Source of the DNA: Erysipelotrichaceae bacterium
GTDB taxonomy: Bacteria; Bacillota_I; Bacilli_A; Erysipelotrichales; Erysipelotrichaceae
NCBI GenBank assembly: GCA_003520745.1
Contig: DOUE01000025.1
Coordinates: 14,663 to 41,604, forward strand
DNA: 26,942 nucleotides
Direction: 5' to 3'
The translations under genes and the position numbers were made by a program. Each line of letters opens with the position of its first letter. Position 1 is the first letter of the stretch. Positions 7,577-14,959 of the stretch are shown one piece after another. The notes under the pieces were generated by a model. The model had not been told where the DNA came from. It saw only the letters and a program-made list of their open reading frames with translations, and ran no database searches.

Positions 7577-8083
7577 ATGAATCTTCAAGCTAAACTCTGG
7601 ATTGACCAATATGGCATGCTTCCCCACCCCGAAGGCGGATACTATGTGGAAACGCTCCTCGCCCCCAACCACATCGCCATCGACCAACGACCGACCCGTC
7701 CGCTTTACTCCAGCATTCTCTTCTTACTCAGCGATTCGGATGTTTCCCACTTCCACACGCTACAAAGCGATGAAGTCTGGTACTATCAAAACGGCGACCC
7801 CTTGGACATCGTCGTCATCGACGAAGATGGATTACTGGAAGTCATCCATCTGGGTCCCTTCCGCGGCCAGGTCATGCAGGCATTGGTCCGCAAGGGGTGT
7901 GTCTTTGGCTCCCTTGTCCCCACTCAAGGCGTTTCCCTGGTCGGATGCATGGTCTCCCCCGGGTTCCTGTTTGAAGAATTCACTTTGCATACCCAGACCG
8001 AACTGATCCTCCGCTATCCCGAACACCAGGAGTGGATCGAGAAACTGACGAAATCCGACGTCGAAGAGGAAATCGAAGAATAA
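7577..8083 (+). CDS. DUF985 cupin protein
   Basis: This 168-residue protein belongs to the DUF985 branch of the cupin superfamily. The family opening LPHPEGGYYVET (15-26) is intact, and the barrel carries FHTLQSDEVWYYQNGDPL (59-76), where His and Glu are usual metal or ligand contacts. RGCVFGS- and PGFLFEEFTL-like blocks complete the fold. DUF985 proteins have no agreed reaction, so none is given. The acidic C-terminus ends in a short Glu-rich tail. The ribosome site is weak (CGGAAATGAT). RluF follows 37 bases downstream without a terminator, so co-transcription is likely. Confidence 0.87.
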   Translation: MNLQAKLWIDQYGMLPHPEGGYYVETLLAPNHIAIDQRPTRPLYSSILFLLSDSDVSHFHTLQSDEVWYYQNGDPLDIVVIDEDGLLEVIHLGPFRGQVMQALVRKGCVFGSLVPTQGVSLVGCMVSPGFLFEEFTLHTQTELILRYPEHQEWIEKLTKSDVEEEIEE

Positions 8084-8120
8084 CGTCATCCGATTTATGA
8101 ATCATATTAAAGGAGGCAGT

Positions 8121-8861
8121 ATGACACGACTCAACAATTACATCAGCGCGACAGGTCTCTGTTCGCGCCGCGAAGCGGATGATTACATCATCCAAAACCG
8201 GGTGACGGTGAATGGAAAACCGGCGGTCTTGGGGATGAAGGTGGAGGACACGGATGTGGTGGCCTTGGATGGCAAAGTATTGGAGGTCGAAGCCAAGAAG
8301 GTCACGATCGCCTATCATAAACCGGTCGGCATCACGTGCACGACGGATCCGGAGATCGAAAGCAACATCCTATCCGCCATTCAATACCCCCAGCGGATCT
8401 TCCCAATCGGCCGGTTGGATAAGGATAGCGAAGGATTGATTTTATTGACGAGCGACGGCAGCATCGTCAATAAAATCCTGCGGGCTGAAAACGGGCACGA
8501 AAAAGAATATGTCGTGAATGTCACCACACGATTGAAGCCGAATTTCAAAGCGTTGATGGAACGCGGGGTCGAAATCTACAACCCCGTGAAAGACGAAATC
8601 ACCAAGACCCTTCCCTGTAAGGTCAAGATCTTGAGCGACTCGTCGTTCTCGATCATCCTGAACCAAGGATTAAATCGTCAAATACGGCGGATGTGCACCG
8701 CGTTGGGTTACTCCGTCGCACGCTTAAAACGGATTCGCGTCATGAACATCGATCTCGGTTTTCTTCCCAAGGGAAACTGGCGTGTCCTGAGCGATGAGGA
8801 AATGACCGGGTTGATGGTTATGCTTGACGTGAATGAAGATTCAATCGATTCTAGTCTCTAA
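8121..8861 (+). CDS. rluF: 23S rRNA pseudouridine synthase RluF
   Basis: This 246-residue enzyme isomerises a uridine in 23S rRNA (U2604 in E. coli numbering; dual rRNA/tRNA specificity is known in the family). An N-terminal S4 RNA-binding domain (1-55) is marked by CSRREADDYI and VTVNGKPAVLG. The catalytic domain contains IFPIGRLDKDSEGLILLTSD with catalytic Asp100, followed by the RluF-typical RAENGHEKEYVV, and by QGLNRQIRRMCTALGY. The KGNWRVLSDEEM C-terminus also fits RluF better than RluB or RluE. AAAGGAGG (8109-8116) selects ATG 8121 over the in-frame ATG at 8097. Its 3' end overlaps the convergent membrane gene by 11 bases. Confidence 0.93.
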   Translation: MTRLNNYISATGLCSRREADDYIIQNRVTVNGKPAVLGMKVEDTDVVALDGKVLEVEAKKVTIAYHKPVGITCTTDPEIESNILSAIQYPQRIFPIGRLDKDSEGLILLTSDGSIVNKILRAENGHEKEYVVNVTTRLKPNFKALMERGVEIYNPVKDEITKTLPCKVKILSDSSFSIILNQGLNRQIRRMCTALGYSVARLKRIRVMNIDLGFLPKGNWRVLSDEEMTGLMVMLDVNEDSIDSSL

Positions 8862-9726
8862 TCGCCTGAAGTAGTTTCAGTTCATAGTGGACGGCGAAAC
8901 AAGCCAATACGACGAAGATTCCGACTTTCGTCACAAGAACGGGGATCGGGATCACAATTCCGTAGAATAGTTGGAAAACAGTTTGAAGCGGAAGCATGAC
9001 GCCCATGATGGCACAAAGGAGTAATATCATCGAGAGAAGCGGGATTGACAACCCGCTCTTTTTCTTGAGTAAAGCCAAACAAAGAAAAGCGCTGGGACTG
9101 ATGATCCCCATGTCCAAAACATAGGTGATTTCGGTTGTGTAAACCTCGATTAAGGCTAATGGTTCGCGGTTCACCAAGGAGAGAAGAATGTCCGGCAACC
9201 AAGCCACAAACAACGCAATGCCTGTGATGAACAGAAAAACACGGATTCCTTTTAGTGGTAACCGATCGATAGCCGAAGTGTCGATCGATGTCGGGTTAAT
9301 CCCGATAAACGTAAAAATCAATCCGAAAAGGCTGGCGGAAAACAAAAGGACATAGGCTAGATGCAAGGTGTTGTATGTGACTCCAAAAGCGATACTGGCT
9401 GAATAATAGGCGAATATACCCATCATCCCGACCAAAAGGGTTAGACTCTTTTTGGTGTGTTTACGCCGTACACCCTGTTCAGCCAAGAGTATTCCCGGAA
9501 CGCCAACAAACAACATCGCAGCGTCGCTTCCTTTGAAAATCGGAGCGCGGAAATACGAGTCGAATGCATACATCCCGTTCCCGAACATTTTCACCGTCTG
9601 TCCATACATATTGATGAATTCATACGGTACGCCTTCGTTTTGGTAGAAGATTCCGATGCTTGTGATCACTACCGTCAATACTGCGATGATATACACCAGT
9701 GTTCTTATTCCTTTACCATGATTCAT
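8851..9726 (-). CDS. Uncharacterised multi-pass membrane protein
   Basis: This 291-residue protein has eight or nine hydrophobic segments. The extracytoplasmic loop after helix 1 contains MYGQTVKMFGNGMYAFDS and FRAPIFKGSDAAMLFVGVPG, a pattern I recall from unnamed membrane proteins in several Gram-positive genomes, but I know no function for it. No transporter or enzyme motif is visible. The ATG at 9726 is chosen because AAAGGGGA lies 7-14 bases upstream; the ATG at 9732 would abut that site, and a longer frame-open start at 9792 has none. The gene is convergent with rluF, overlaps it by 11 bases, and no terminator separates them. Confidence 0.75.
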   Translation of the reverse strand: MNHGKGIRTLVYIIAVLTVVITSIGIFYQNEGVPYEFINMYGQTVKMFGNGMYAFDSYFRAPIFKGSDAAMLFVGVPGILLAEQGVRRKHTKKSLTLLVGMMGIFAYYSASIAFGVTYNTLHLAYVLLFSASLFGLIFTFIGINPTSIDTSAIDRLPLKGIRVFLFITGIALFVAWLPDILLSLVNREPLALIEVYTTEITYVLDMGIISPSAFLCLALLKKKSGLSIPLLSMILLLCAIMGVMLPLQTVFQLFYGIVIPIPVLVTKVGIFVVLACFAVHYELKLLQAIRD

Positions 9727-9763
9727 GATCATTCCCCTTTTCGCATTAAGCCATCCATTTTTG

Positions 9764-9792
9764 ATTCTACGTTCAAACGCAACGGGAAGCAA
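9764..9792 (-). promoter_or_regulatory. Candidate promoter of the membrane-protein gene
   Basis: Minus strand: TTGCTT (9787-9792), 17 bases, TAGAAT (9764-9769). The -10 is good and the -35 weak. Confidence 0.4.
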
Positions 9793-9886
9793 GGACTACT
9801 GACAAACTTGATTGAATCTTCGTTGCAACATAAACGTTTTCGCTTTTGATAGTGCCTGTGATAAACTTGGTTGTGGAGGATCCACG

Positions 9887-10714
9887 ATGAAAACACACTT
9901 GGAATCAATCACGGAAGAACTATCGAAAATCCGCGGCGTCCGGCTAATCATGCTAGGCGGATCGCGTGCGACCGGGAAGATGGATAATAAGTCGGACATC
10001 GACCTGTATGTCTATACGGATGAGCCCATCCCGCTTTCCCTACGAGAAGAAATCTTGGCGAAACACTTCGACTATCTCGAATTGGCGAACTCTTTTTGGG
10101 AAGAAGAAGATGACGGGATTTTGACCGACGGGATCGAACTCGAGATCATCTATCGCAAGACAAGTTTCATCGATGAGGTCTATGAAGCCGCCTACGTCCA
10201 TCCTCGCGCCAACTTCGGCTATTCGACATGCATGATCCATAACCTTCAGACATCGCTGATCCTCTTTGACGATGCGACATCGATCCAGGAATTGCGTGGT
10301 AAATATAAGGGGTATCCCGAAGAGCTGCGTGAAGCGATCCTAAAGAAGAACGGTTTGTTGATTTCAAACCGGATGCCATCCCTGTCCTTTCAATTAACGA
10401 AAGCGATTCGTCGAAAGGATCTGATTTCAATCCAACATCGCACCACGGAATATCTCGCCATGTATTTCGATGTGTTGTTCGCAGCGAACCGACGATTCCA
10501 TCCAGGCGAAAAGCGCTTGCTGGAAGCGATGGATACGTTTGAATCGATGCCGACGAATGCAAAACAGGACATCGGGCGGCTACTCAAGGTGAACACGATG
10601 CCCGTCGACGAAGCGGTATCGCTCGTCGATGTCATCTCCAAAGAAATGAATGCGTTCATCGCCCGAGAAGTCCGGGATTTCGTGGTTTGCGACTACTTTA
10701 AACACAAAGCCTGA
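9887..10714 (+). CDS. Nucleotidyltransferase with DUF4037-like C-terminal part
   Basis: This 275-residue protein has a polymerase-beta-type nucleotidyltransferase motif near the N-terminus, MLGGSRATGKMDNKSDIDL (22-40), with the GGSRATG turn and the metal-binding Asp37 and Asp39. A third acidic residue is probably in GIELEII. The helical C-terminal half resembles DUF4037 extensions of such proteins. Enzymes of this group transfer a nucleoside monophosphate to small molecules, RNA or protein; no substrate can be read from the sequence, and an aminoglycoside-resistance role is not implied. GGAGGA (9875-9880) selects ATG 9887. A bidirectional terminator follows. No antitoxin-like partner is adjacent, so a toxin role is not suggested. 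Confidence 0.82.
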   Translation: MKTHLESITEELSKIRGVRLIMLGGSRATGKMDNKSDIDLYVYTDEPIPLSLREEILAKHFDYLELANSFWEEEDDGILTDGIELEIIYRKTSFIDEVYEAAYVHPRANFGYSTCMIHNLQTSLILFDDATSIQELRGKYKGYPEELREAILKKNGLLISNRMPSLSFQLTKAIRRKDLISIQHRTTEYLAMYFDVLFAANRRFHPGEKRLLEAMDTFESMPTNAKQDIGRLLKVNTMPVDEAVSLVDVISKEMNAFIAREVRDFVVCDYFKHKA

Positions 10715-10716
10715 AA

Positions 10717-10738
10717 AAAAACTCCGCGAGGAGTTTTT
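10717..10738. terminator. Bidirectional terminator, nucleotidyltransferase/helicase
   Basis: AAAAACTCC-GCGA-GGAGTTTTT is a 9-bp stem with a 4-base loop, with T-rich tails in both directions (eight T on the minus strand). It directly follows both stops and overlaps the helicase stop codon. Confidence 0.88.
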
Positions 10739-12101
10739 ACTTTTCTTGGGTTGAGGATGTTTTCCTGTACGAGGGCTTCTGTTCGCTTCTCTGTCCGCCG
10801 TTTGGCTTGGGATAGGAAGTCGAAGGTCCTTTGTGTTCAGGCTTGTCCTTGTGCCAATGATGTTTGGTCGGTTCGATCCCGAATTCTTGCTTCGGAGCGA
10901 AGATATGGTTCTGAGGACGACCTTTCTTCTTTGGCAGCGGTGGCTTATAGGTCGCATCGACGGGCTCGGGGATCGCAAACGGATGGTTCTTGATGACCGG
11001 GATCGTCTTCTTGATGAGCTTTTGCACATCCTTCAGTAAACCGTACTCTTCGTCGTCGCAGAACGTCATCGCGGTTCCGCCCAATCCGGCACGACCGGTA
11101 CGGCCGATCCGGTGGACATAGATTTCCGGGACTTCCGGGAGATCGTAGATGATGACATGCGACAGGTTGTCGATGTCCAATCCGCGCGCGGCGATGTCCG
11201 TCGCAACCAAGATCTTGGTCTTACGGTCTTTGAAGCTCTTCAGCGCCGCTTGGCGTGCGTTTTGCGACTTGTTGCCATGGATGGCAAGGGACGAGATACG
11301 CGCCTTTTCCAGCGATTTGACGATCTTGTCCGCGCCGTGTTTCGTACGCGAGAACACCAGCACCGATTCGATGTCTTCGGTTTTCAGTAGTTCGATCAAT
11401 AGGTTGGTTTTATTCCCGCGATCGACGAAATAGAGTTGCTGACGGATGGTATCGACCGTGGACGCGATCGGCGTCACGACGACTTTGACCGGATCCTTCA
11501 GCATCGTGTCCGCCAGCGACATGATCGCCGGGGGCATCGTGGCCGAGAAGAACATCGTTTGACGGACGGTCGGGACATAGGTCAAGATCTTGCGAACATC
11601 CTGCAACATGCCCATATCCAACATCTGATCGGCTTCGTCCAAGACGAAATGGGTCAGACGGTCCAAGCGGATATAACGTTGATTGATCAAATCGAGAAGA
11701 CGACCCGGTGTCGCCACCAGGATATCGACGCCGGTGGATAGCGCCTTGGTTTGTTTGGTCTGGGGTACCCCGCCGTAAATCGGCGTTGAGCGTAATCCCA
11801 AATGTTTTCCGTAAGTTTCAAAACTTTCATGGATCTGGATCGCCAGTTCGCGCGTCGGTGCCAAGACCAACGCTTTGATGGGACGGATCCCCTTTTCATT
11901 CCGGTTTTTATGGAGATGCTGGAGAATGGGGATTGCGAACGCGGCGGTTTTCCCCGTCCCCGTCTGGGCACAGCCCAACAGATCCTTCCCCTCCAACAAT
12001 GGCCCGATCGCCTGCGCTTGAATCGGTGTCGCTTCCGCATACCCCTCTTCAACGAGCGCTTTTTGAATCTGCGCCAGGATTTCAAATTGATTAAATTGCA
12101 T
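10737..12101 (-). CDS. DEAD-box RNA helicase (RhlE/CshA-like)
   Basis: This 454-residue ATP-dependent RNA helicase has the full motif set in order: Q-motif phenylalanine and PIQAQAI (26-32), AQTGTGKT (45-52), PTRELAIQ, GG, TPGR, DEAD in FVLDEADQMLD, SAT, VFSRTKHGAD, ATDIAARGLDI and HRIGRTGRAG. The last 80 or so residues are basic, Pro/Lys/His-rich and probably disordered, as in RhlE-type proteins. Such helicases act in ribosome assembly, RNA decay and cold adaptation. AAAGGG upstream favours ATG 12101 over in-frame starts at 12125 and 12137. The leader from the best promoter is about 100 bases, which is common for cold-regulated helicases. RhlE versus CshA cannot be settled by eye. Confidence 0.95.
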   Translation of the reverse strand: MQFNQFEILAQIQKALVEEGYAEATPIQAQAIGPLLEGKDLLGCAQTGTGKTAAFAIPILQHLHKNRNEKGIRPIKALVLAPTRELAIQIHESFETYGKHLGLRSTPIYGGVPQTKQTKALSTGVDILVATPGRLLDLINQRYIRLDRLTHFVLDEADQMLDMGMLQDVRKILTYVPTVRQTMFFSATMPPAIMSLADTMLKDPVKVVVTPIASTVDTIRQQLYFVDRGNKTNLLIELLKTEDIESVLVFSRTKHGADKIVKSLEKARISSLAIHGNKSQNARQAALKSFKDRKTKILVATDIAARGLDIDNLSHVIIYDLPEVPEIYVHRIGRTGRAGLGGTAMTFCDDEEYGLLKDVQKLIKKTIPVIKNHPFAIPEPVDATYKPPLPKKKGRPQNHIFAPKQEFGIEPTKHHWHKDKPEHKGPSTSYPKPNGGQRSEQKPSYRKTSSTQEK

Positions 12102-12208
12102 TCCAACCCTTTCCGACGTCTTCATCCCTGCATACACAAAGGCAAACGTCCAGACCGCGATCGAGGGTTCCTCCCCCGTTTTCTTCGCAGTGCACTTTAA
12201 TGTACCAT

Positions 12209-12237
12209 AGTTTAGACCAAATGTAACGAACTTTCAA
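12209..12237 (-). promoter_or_regulatory. Promoter of the helicase gene
   Basis: Minus strand: TTGAAA (12232-12237), 17 bases, TAAACT (12209-12214). It implies a leader of about 100 bases. Confidence 0.5.
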
Positions 12238-12285
12238 CGAAAACAAATCATTACGACTCAATTCCATGGAAATTGACGATTCCAC

Positions 12286-12315
12286 TTGAATTTTCGAGGC
12301 AAAGACGACTATGCT
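12286..12315 (+). promoter_or_regulatory. Candidate promoter of the second toroid gene
   Basis: TTGAAT (12286-12291), 18 bases, TATGCT (12310-12315), followed by a GGGAGTGAT ribosome site and the ATG at 12336. Confidence 0.45.
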
Positions 12316-12335
12316 ATGGAAAAGGGAGTGATCCT

Positions 12336-13289
12336 ATGGAACAGAACATCCTGGATTGGTTATTGCGGCAAGACCCCGCGATCCAATATCGCATCCATCG
12401 CGATTTCTTGAAGAGCGAACCCGAAGTGTTGCGTGAGATCCAAGAGAAAATCCGTTGTGAAGGTTGGGGGAAACGATTGATGGATTGCCAGCATCCAAAC
12501 GGGGAATGGGGGGAAGGGTATTATCGTCCGAAATGGACATCGACCCACTATACCTTGTTGATACTGAAAAACCTCGGTTTCCCGCAGGACGAACCACGGA
12601 TCCGATCGAGTGTCGCATGGGTCTTGGACCATTTGATCGCCAAAGACGGTGGCATCGGTACGATGCCCGGTGAAAAGCGGTCGGATTGCTGCATCACGGG
12701 GATGTTTCTTAATTTCGCATCCTATTTCCACGCCGATGAAGAGAAGTTGAAACCCATTGTCGATCATCTGCTCGACCAACAGCTTCCCGACGGCGGATTC
12801 AATTGCCGCCACCCGAAATACAAAGTCCATCATGGTTCCTTCCATACGACCCTGTCGGTGATCGAGGGGTATTGGGAGTATGAACGACAAGGATATCGTT
12901 ATCGCATCGATGAAATCAAATCGCAACGTCGGTCCGCCGATGAATTCCTGCTCCAACACCGCCTTTTCCTGAGCGATAAGGATGGTCGGATCATCGATCA
13001 GCATTTCCTCTCGATGCACTGGCCGACACATTGGCATTATGATGTCCTACGTGCGTTGGAATACTTCCTCGACAGTGAAGCCCCCTATGATCCACGTCTG
13101 AGCGAGGCGCTCGCTTGGCTAAAAGGATTGGAGAACCACGGTAAATGGCCGCTCTCCCCGCCTTATCCAAACAAAATGCATTTCCTGTTGGAACGGACGT
13201 CCAAATCGAGCGCGATCAACACCGCACGATGTCTACGTATCGTCGAGCACTTCTTGAAAGATGAGGGAATAACGATCAATCTGCGCTAG
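12336..13289 (+). CDS. Alpha/alpha-toroid protein (prenyltransferase/squalene-cyclase-like), paralogue
   Basis: This 317-residue protein shares its layout with the product of 3123-4130: an N-terminal DWLL-x-P-x-YR segment and toroid turn motifs CQHPNGEWGEG (51-61), AKDGGIGT (102-109), QQLPDGGFNC (148-157) and ENHGKWPLS (266-274). Cys119-x-Thr-Gly, then Cys157 followed by His165-His166-Gly, then Asp236, parallel residues in the first protein and may bind a metal; this is inferred from the toroid prenyltransferase beta subunits. No DXDD cyclase motif and no signal peptide are seen, so it is probably cytoplasmic. GGGAGTGAT selects ATG 12336; a frame-open ATG at 12273 has no site. The function is unknown. 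Confidence 0.8.
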   Translation: MEQNILDWLLRQDPAIQYRIHRDFLKSEPEVLREIQEKIRCEGWGKRLMDCQHPNGEWGEGYYRPKWTSTHYTLLILKNLGFPQDEPRIRSSVAWVLDHLIAKDGGIGTMPGEKRSDCCITGMFLNFASYFHADEEKLKPIVDHLLDQQLPDGGFNCRHPKYKVHHGSFHTTLSVIEGYWEYERQGYRYRIDEIKSQRRSADEFLLQHRLFLSDKDGRIIDQHFLSMHWPTHWHYDVLRALEYFLDSEAPYDPRLSEALAWLKGLENHGKWPLSPPYPNKMHFLLERTSKSSAINTARCLRIVEHFLKDEGITINLR

Positions 13290-13301
13290 AAAACGTTTTC
13301 T
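13288..13301. promoter_or_regulatory. cre-like (CcpA/LacI-family) operator
   Basis: AGAAAACGTTTTCT is a perfect 14-base palindrome with the central CG of LacI-family operators. It differs little from the catabolite-responsive consensus TGAAARCGYTTTCW. It overlaps the stop of the toroid gene and the -35 position of the GH16 promoter. Confidence 0.7.
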
Positions 13302-13318
13302 TTCGTTGGTTTTTCAGT

Positions 13319-13324
13319 TATAAT
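13319..13324 (+). promoter_or_regulatory. -10 box of the GH16 gene
   Basis: A perfect TATAAT lies 20 bases before the ATG. The 17-base-spaced -35 position (13296-13301, TTTTCT) is weak and lies within the palindromic operator, which fits repression by occlusion. Confidence 0.6.
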
Positions 13325-13343
13325 CGAGGCGAAGAGGTGTACC

Positions 13344-14225
13344 ATGAAAAAAGGACTGGCGATATTACTCTGTTTGATCCTGGCGGGATGCACCGAAAAA
13401 CCGCCGAAAGAAGAAAGCACATTGCAATGCAAAGGGATGGGATATACCTACGATTTTAACGCGCTTACGTATGAAATGATCTGGAACGATGAGTTCGATG
13501 TCGACGGGGCGCCCGATCCGATGAAATGGTCCTATGAAACCGGGGGTCATGGTTGGGGGAACCAAGAGCTTCAGTATTATACCGATGGGGAGAACGTCGA
13601 AGTGAAAGACGGGAAACTGATCATCGAAGTCCGCAACGAAGACGTCGGAAACAATCCCTTCACATCCACGCGGATGATCACGAAAAACAAAGGCGATTGG
13701 CGCTATGTAAAGATCGAAGTCGTCGCGAAGGTCCCAGAAAACCTGGGGACGTGGTCGGCGATCTGGATGTTGCCGACGGTCTCGCAATATGGCGGATGGC
13801 CGAAATCCGGTGAAATCGACATCATGGAACACGTCACCCAAGACCAGGATAAAATCTTCGGTACCGTCCATACCTCGAAATTCAACCATAAGATCGGGAC
13901 GCAGAAAGGGTTCAGCAGCCGGGTCGACGATGTGAACGGCACCTTCCATACCTATGCGATCGAATGGCTCCCTGATCAGATTCGTTTCTCCATCGACGGA
14001 ACCTTCAAATATCGCTTCATGCCTTCCCTTTACCTGAACTGCCCCAACTACACGGAATGGCCCTTCGATGTCCCCTTCCACTTGATCCTCAACGTGGCGG
14101 TAGGCGGATCCTGGGGCGGTGCGAAAGGCGTCGCCGAGGACGGATGGCCGGTTTCGATGGAGATCGACTCGATCCGAGTCTATAAAGCACAAGAAATCGA
14201 AGACATATTAAAGACGAAAAAATGA
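13344..14225 (+). CDS. GH16 endo-beta-1,3-glucanase-like lipoprotein
   Basis: This 293-residue glycoside hydrolase family 16 protein is of laminarinase type. It hydrolyses beta-1,3 (or mixed 1,3-1,4) glucans outside the cell. The signal peptide ends in lipobox LAGC with Cys16, so it is surface-anchored. The catalytic signature GEIDIMEHV gives nucleophile Glu157, assisting Asp159 and acid/base Glu162. Other family blocks are WNDEFD (47-52), GWGNQELQYYT (70-80), GTWSAIWMLP (135-144) and the C-terminal LILNVAVGGSWGG. The length is that of a single catalytic domain, with no carbohydrate-binding module. GAAGAGGTG precedes ATG 13344. The cre-like operator suggests catabolite control. Substrate choice within GH16 is inferred. 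Confidence 0.93.
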   Translation: MKKGLAILLCLILAGCTEKPPKEESTLQCKGMGYTYDFNALTYEMIWNDEFDVDGAPDPMKWSYETGGHGWGNQELQYYTDGENVEVKDGKLIIEVRNEDVGNNPFTSTRMITKNKGDWRYVKIEVVAKVPENLGTWSAIWMLPTVSQYGGWPKSGEIDIMEHVTQDQDKIFGTVHTSKFNHKIGTQKGFSSRVDDVNGTFHTYAIEWLPDQIRFSIDGTFKYRFMPSLYLNCPNYTEWPFDVPFHLILNVAVGGSWGGAKGVAEDGWPVSMEIDSIRVYKAQEIEDILKTKK

Positions 14226-14247
14226 CCTTCACTTCGGGTCATTTTTT
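14217..14247. terminator. Bidirectional terminator, GH16/GatD-like
   Basis: AAAAAATGACC-N9-GGTCATTTTTT (14217-14227 with 14237-14247) makes an 11-bp stem with U-tails on both strands. It overlaps the stops of both convergent genes. Confidence 0.88.
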
Positions 14248-14959
14248 AGTGAATCATTTTTATATCGTCCCGCTTGAACTCACTCACTCTTTCATCATAC
14301 GCCGCCATCAATTCTTTTTCGAAGGGGATCACGACTTCCCCGACATTCATTTCCATGAGTAGGTGTCGGGCGAACTTCGGGTTGAGCGTCAGGATCGGTC
14401 CGATCATGGCCGTGGCATAAAGGTTCTTGAGATGAATCCCTTCGTACTTTGAATCCGGGTTGATACCGATGCCTCGATTCACTTCAAAGAAGGCGTTCTT
14501 GGAGTTGTCTCCGTAAAGCATCGAGAATTGGGATTTGTGTCCGACCATGTCGAAACCATTGAATGAACCAAGGACATATCCGTTATAGCGATGCCACAAA
14601 TCCTGCTTCGCATAGAAATCAAACAAACCCAAGGCTTCATGCCGTCTCTTCTTATCATCAAGGATATACATGCCAAACGCGTCCAACGCGTTGCCGGTCA
14701 GGAGAATGTGCGTACCGTTCTCGATACATGCTTTCATTGCGTCGACATAGGGGGTTAAACACTCGATGATACGCAATTGATCCTTCTCGCCTGAAGGTCC
14801 CATCAAAATGAGATCGACGGTGCGATCAACAAACGCAGGTTTCTCGTTGAATCCGGTATAAACGAACTCGGCGTTCGGTAAACAGTGTTTGAGAAGATCC
14901 ACATTCCCCCGATCGCCATACAACAAGGCGACTTCCGGATAGAGTACTTCGATGATCAT
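14246..14959 (-). CDS. GatD-like class I glutamine amidotransferase homologue, catalytic residues missing
   Basis: This 237-residue protein aligns along its length with GatD, the glutaminase subunit of the lipid II isoglutaminyl synthase MurT-GatD. Shared blocks are LYGDRGN (13-19), LILMGPSGEKDQ (50-61), LGLFDFYA (110-117) and GIHLKN (174-179) followed by GPIL (187-190). In Staphylococcus aureus GatD, as I recall it, the nucleophile Cys lies in TICGGYQFLG and the catalytic His in GTYLHGPIL. Here these are LTGNALDAFG (87-96), with Gly89 in place of Cys, and ATAMIGPIL, with Ile186 in place of His. A glutaminase reaction is therefore unlikely. The gene overlaps the MurT-like gene by ATGA, a sign of tight coupling. 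Its retained role may be structural, but this is inference. Confidence 0.85.
   Translation of the reverse strand: MIIEVLYPEVALLYGDRGNVDLLKHCLPNAEFVYTGFNEKPAFVDRTVDLILMGPSGEKDQLRIIECLTPYVDAMKACIENGTHILLTGNALDAFGMYILDDKKRRHEALGLFDFYAKQDLWHRYNGYVLGSFNGFDMVGHKSQFSMLYGDNSKNAFFEVNRGIGINPDSKYEGIHLKNLYATAMIGPILTLNPKFARHLLMEMNVGEVVIPFEKELMAAYDERVSEFKRDDIKMIH

Noticed and set aside
9887..10714. Nucleotidyltransferase as a MenT/MNT-type toxin or resistance enzyme
   Set aside because: There is no adjacent antitoxin-like gene, and the long helical C-terminal part differs from the small MNT proteins. Nothing indicates a drug substrate.
13365..14192. Long open frame on the minus strand inside the GH16 gene
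   Set aside because: It mirrors the GH16 coding sequence, its translation has no family pattern, and no start signal is present.
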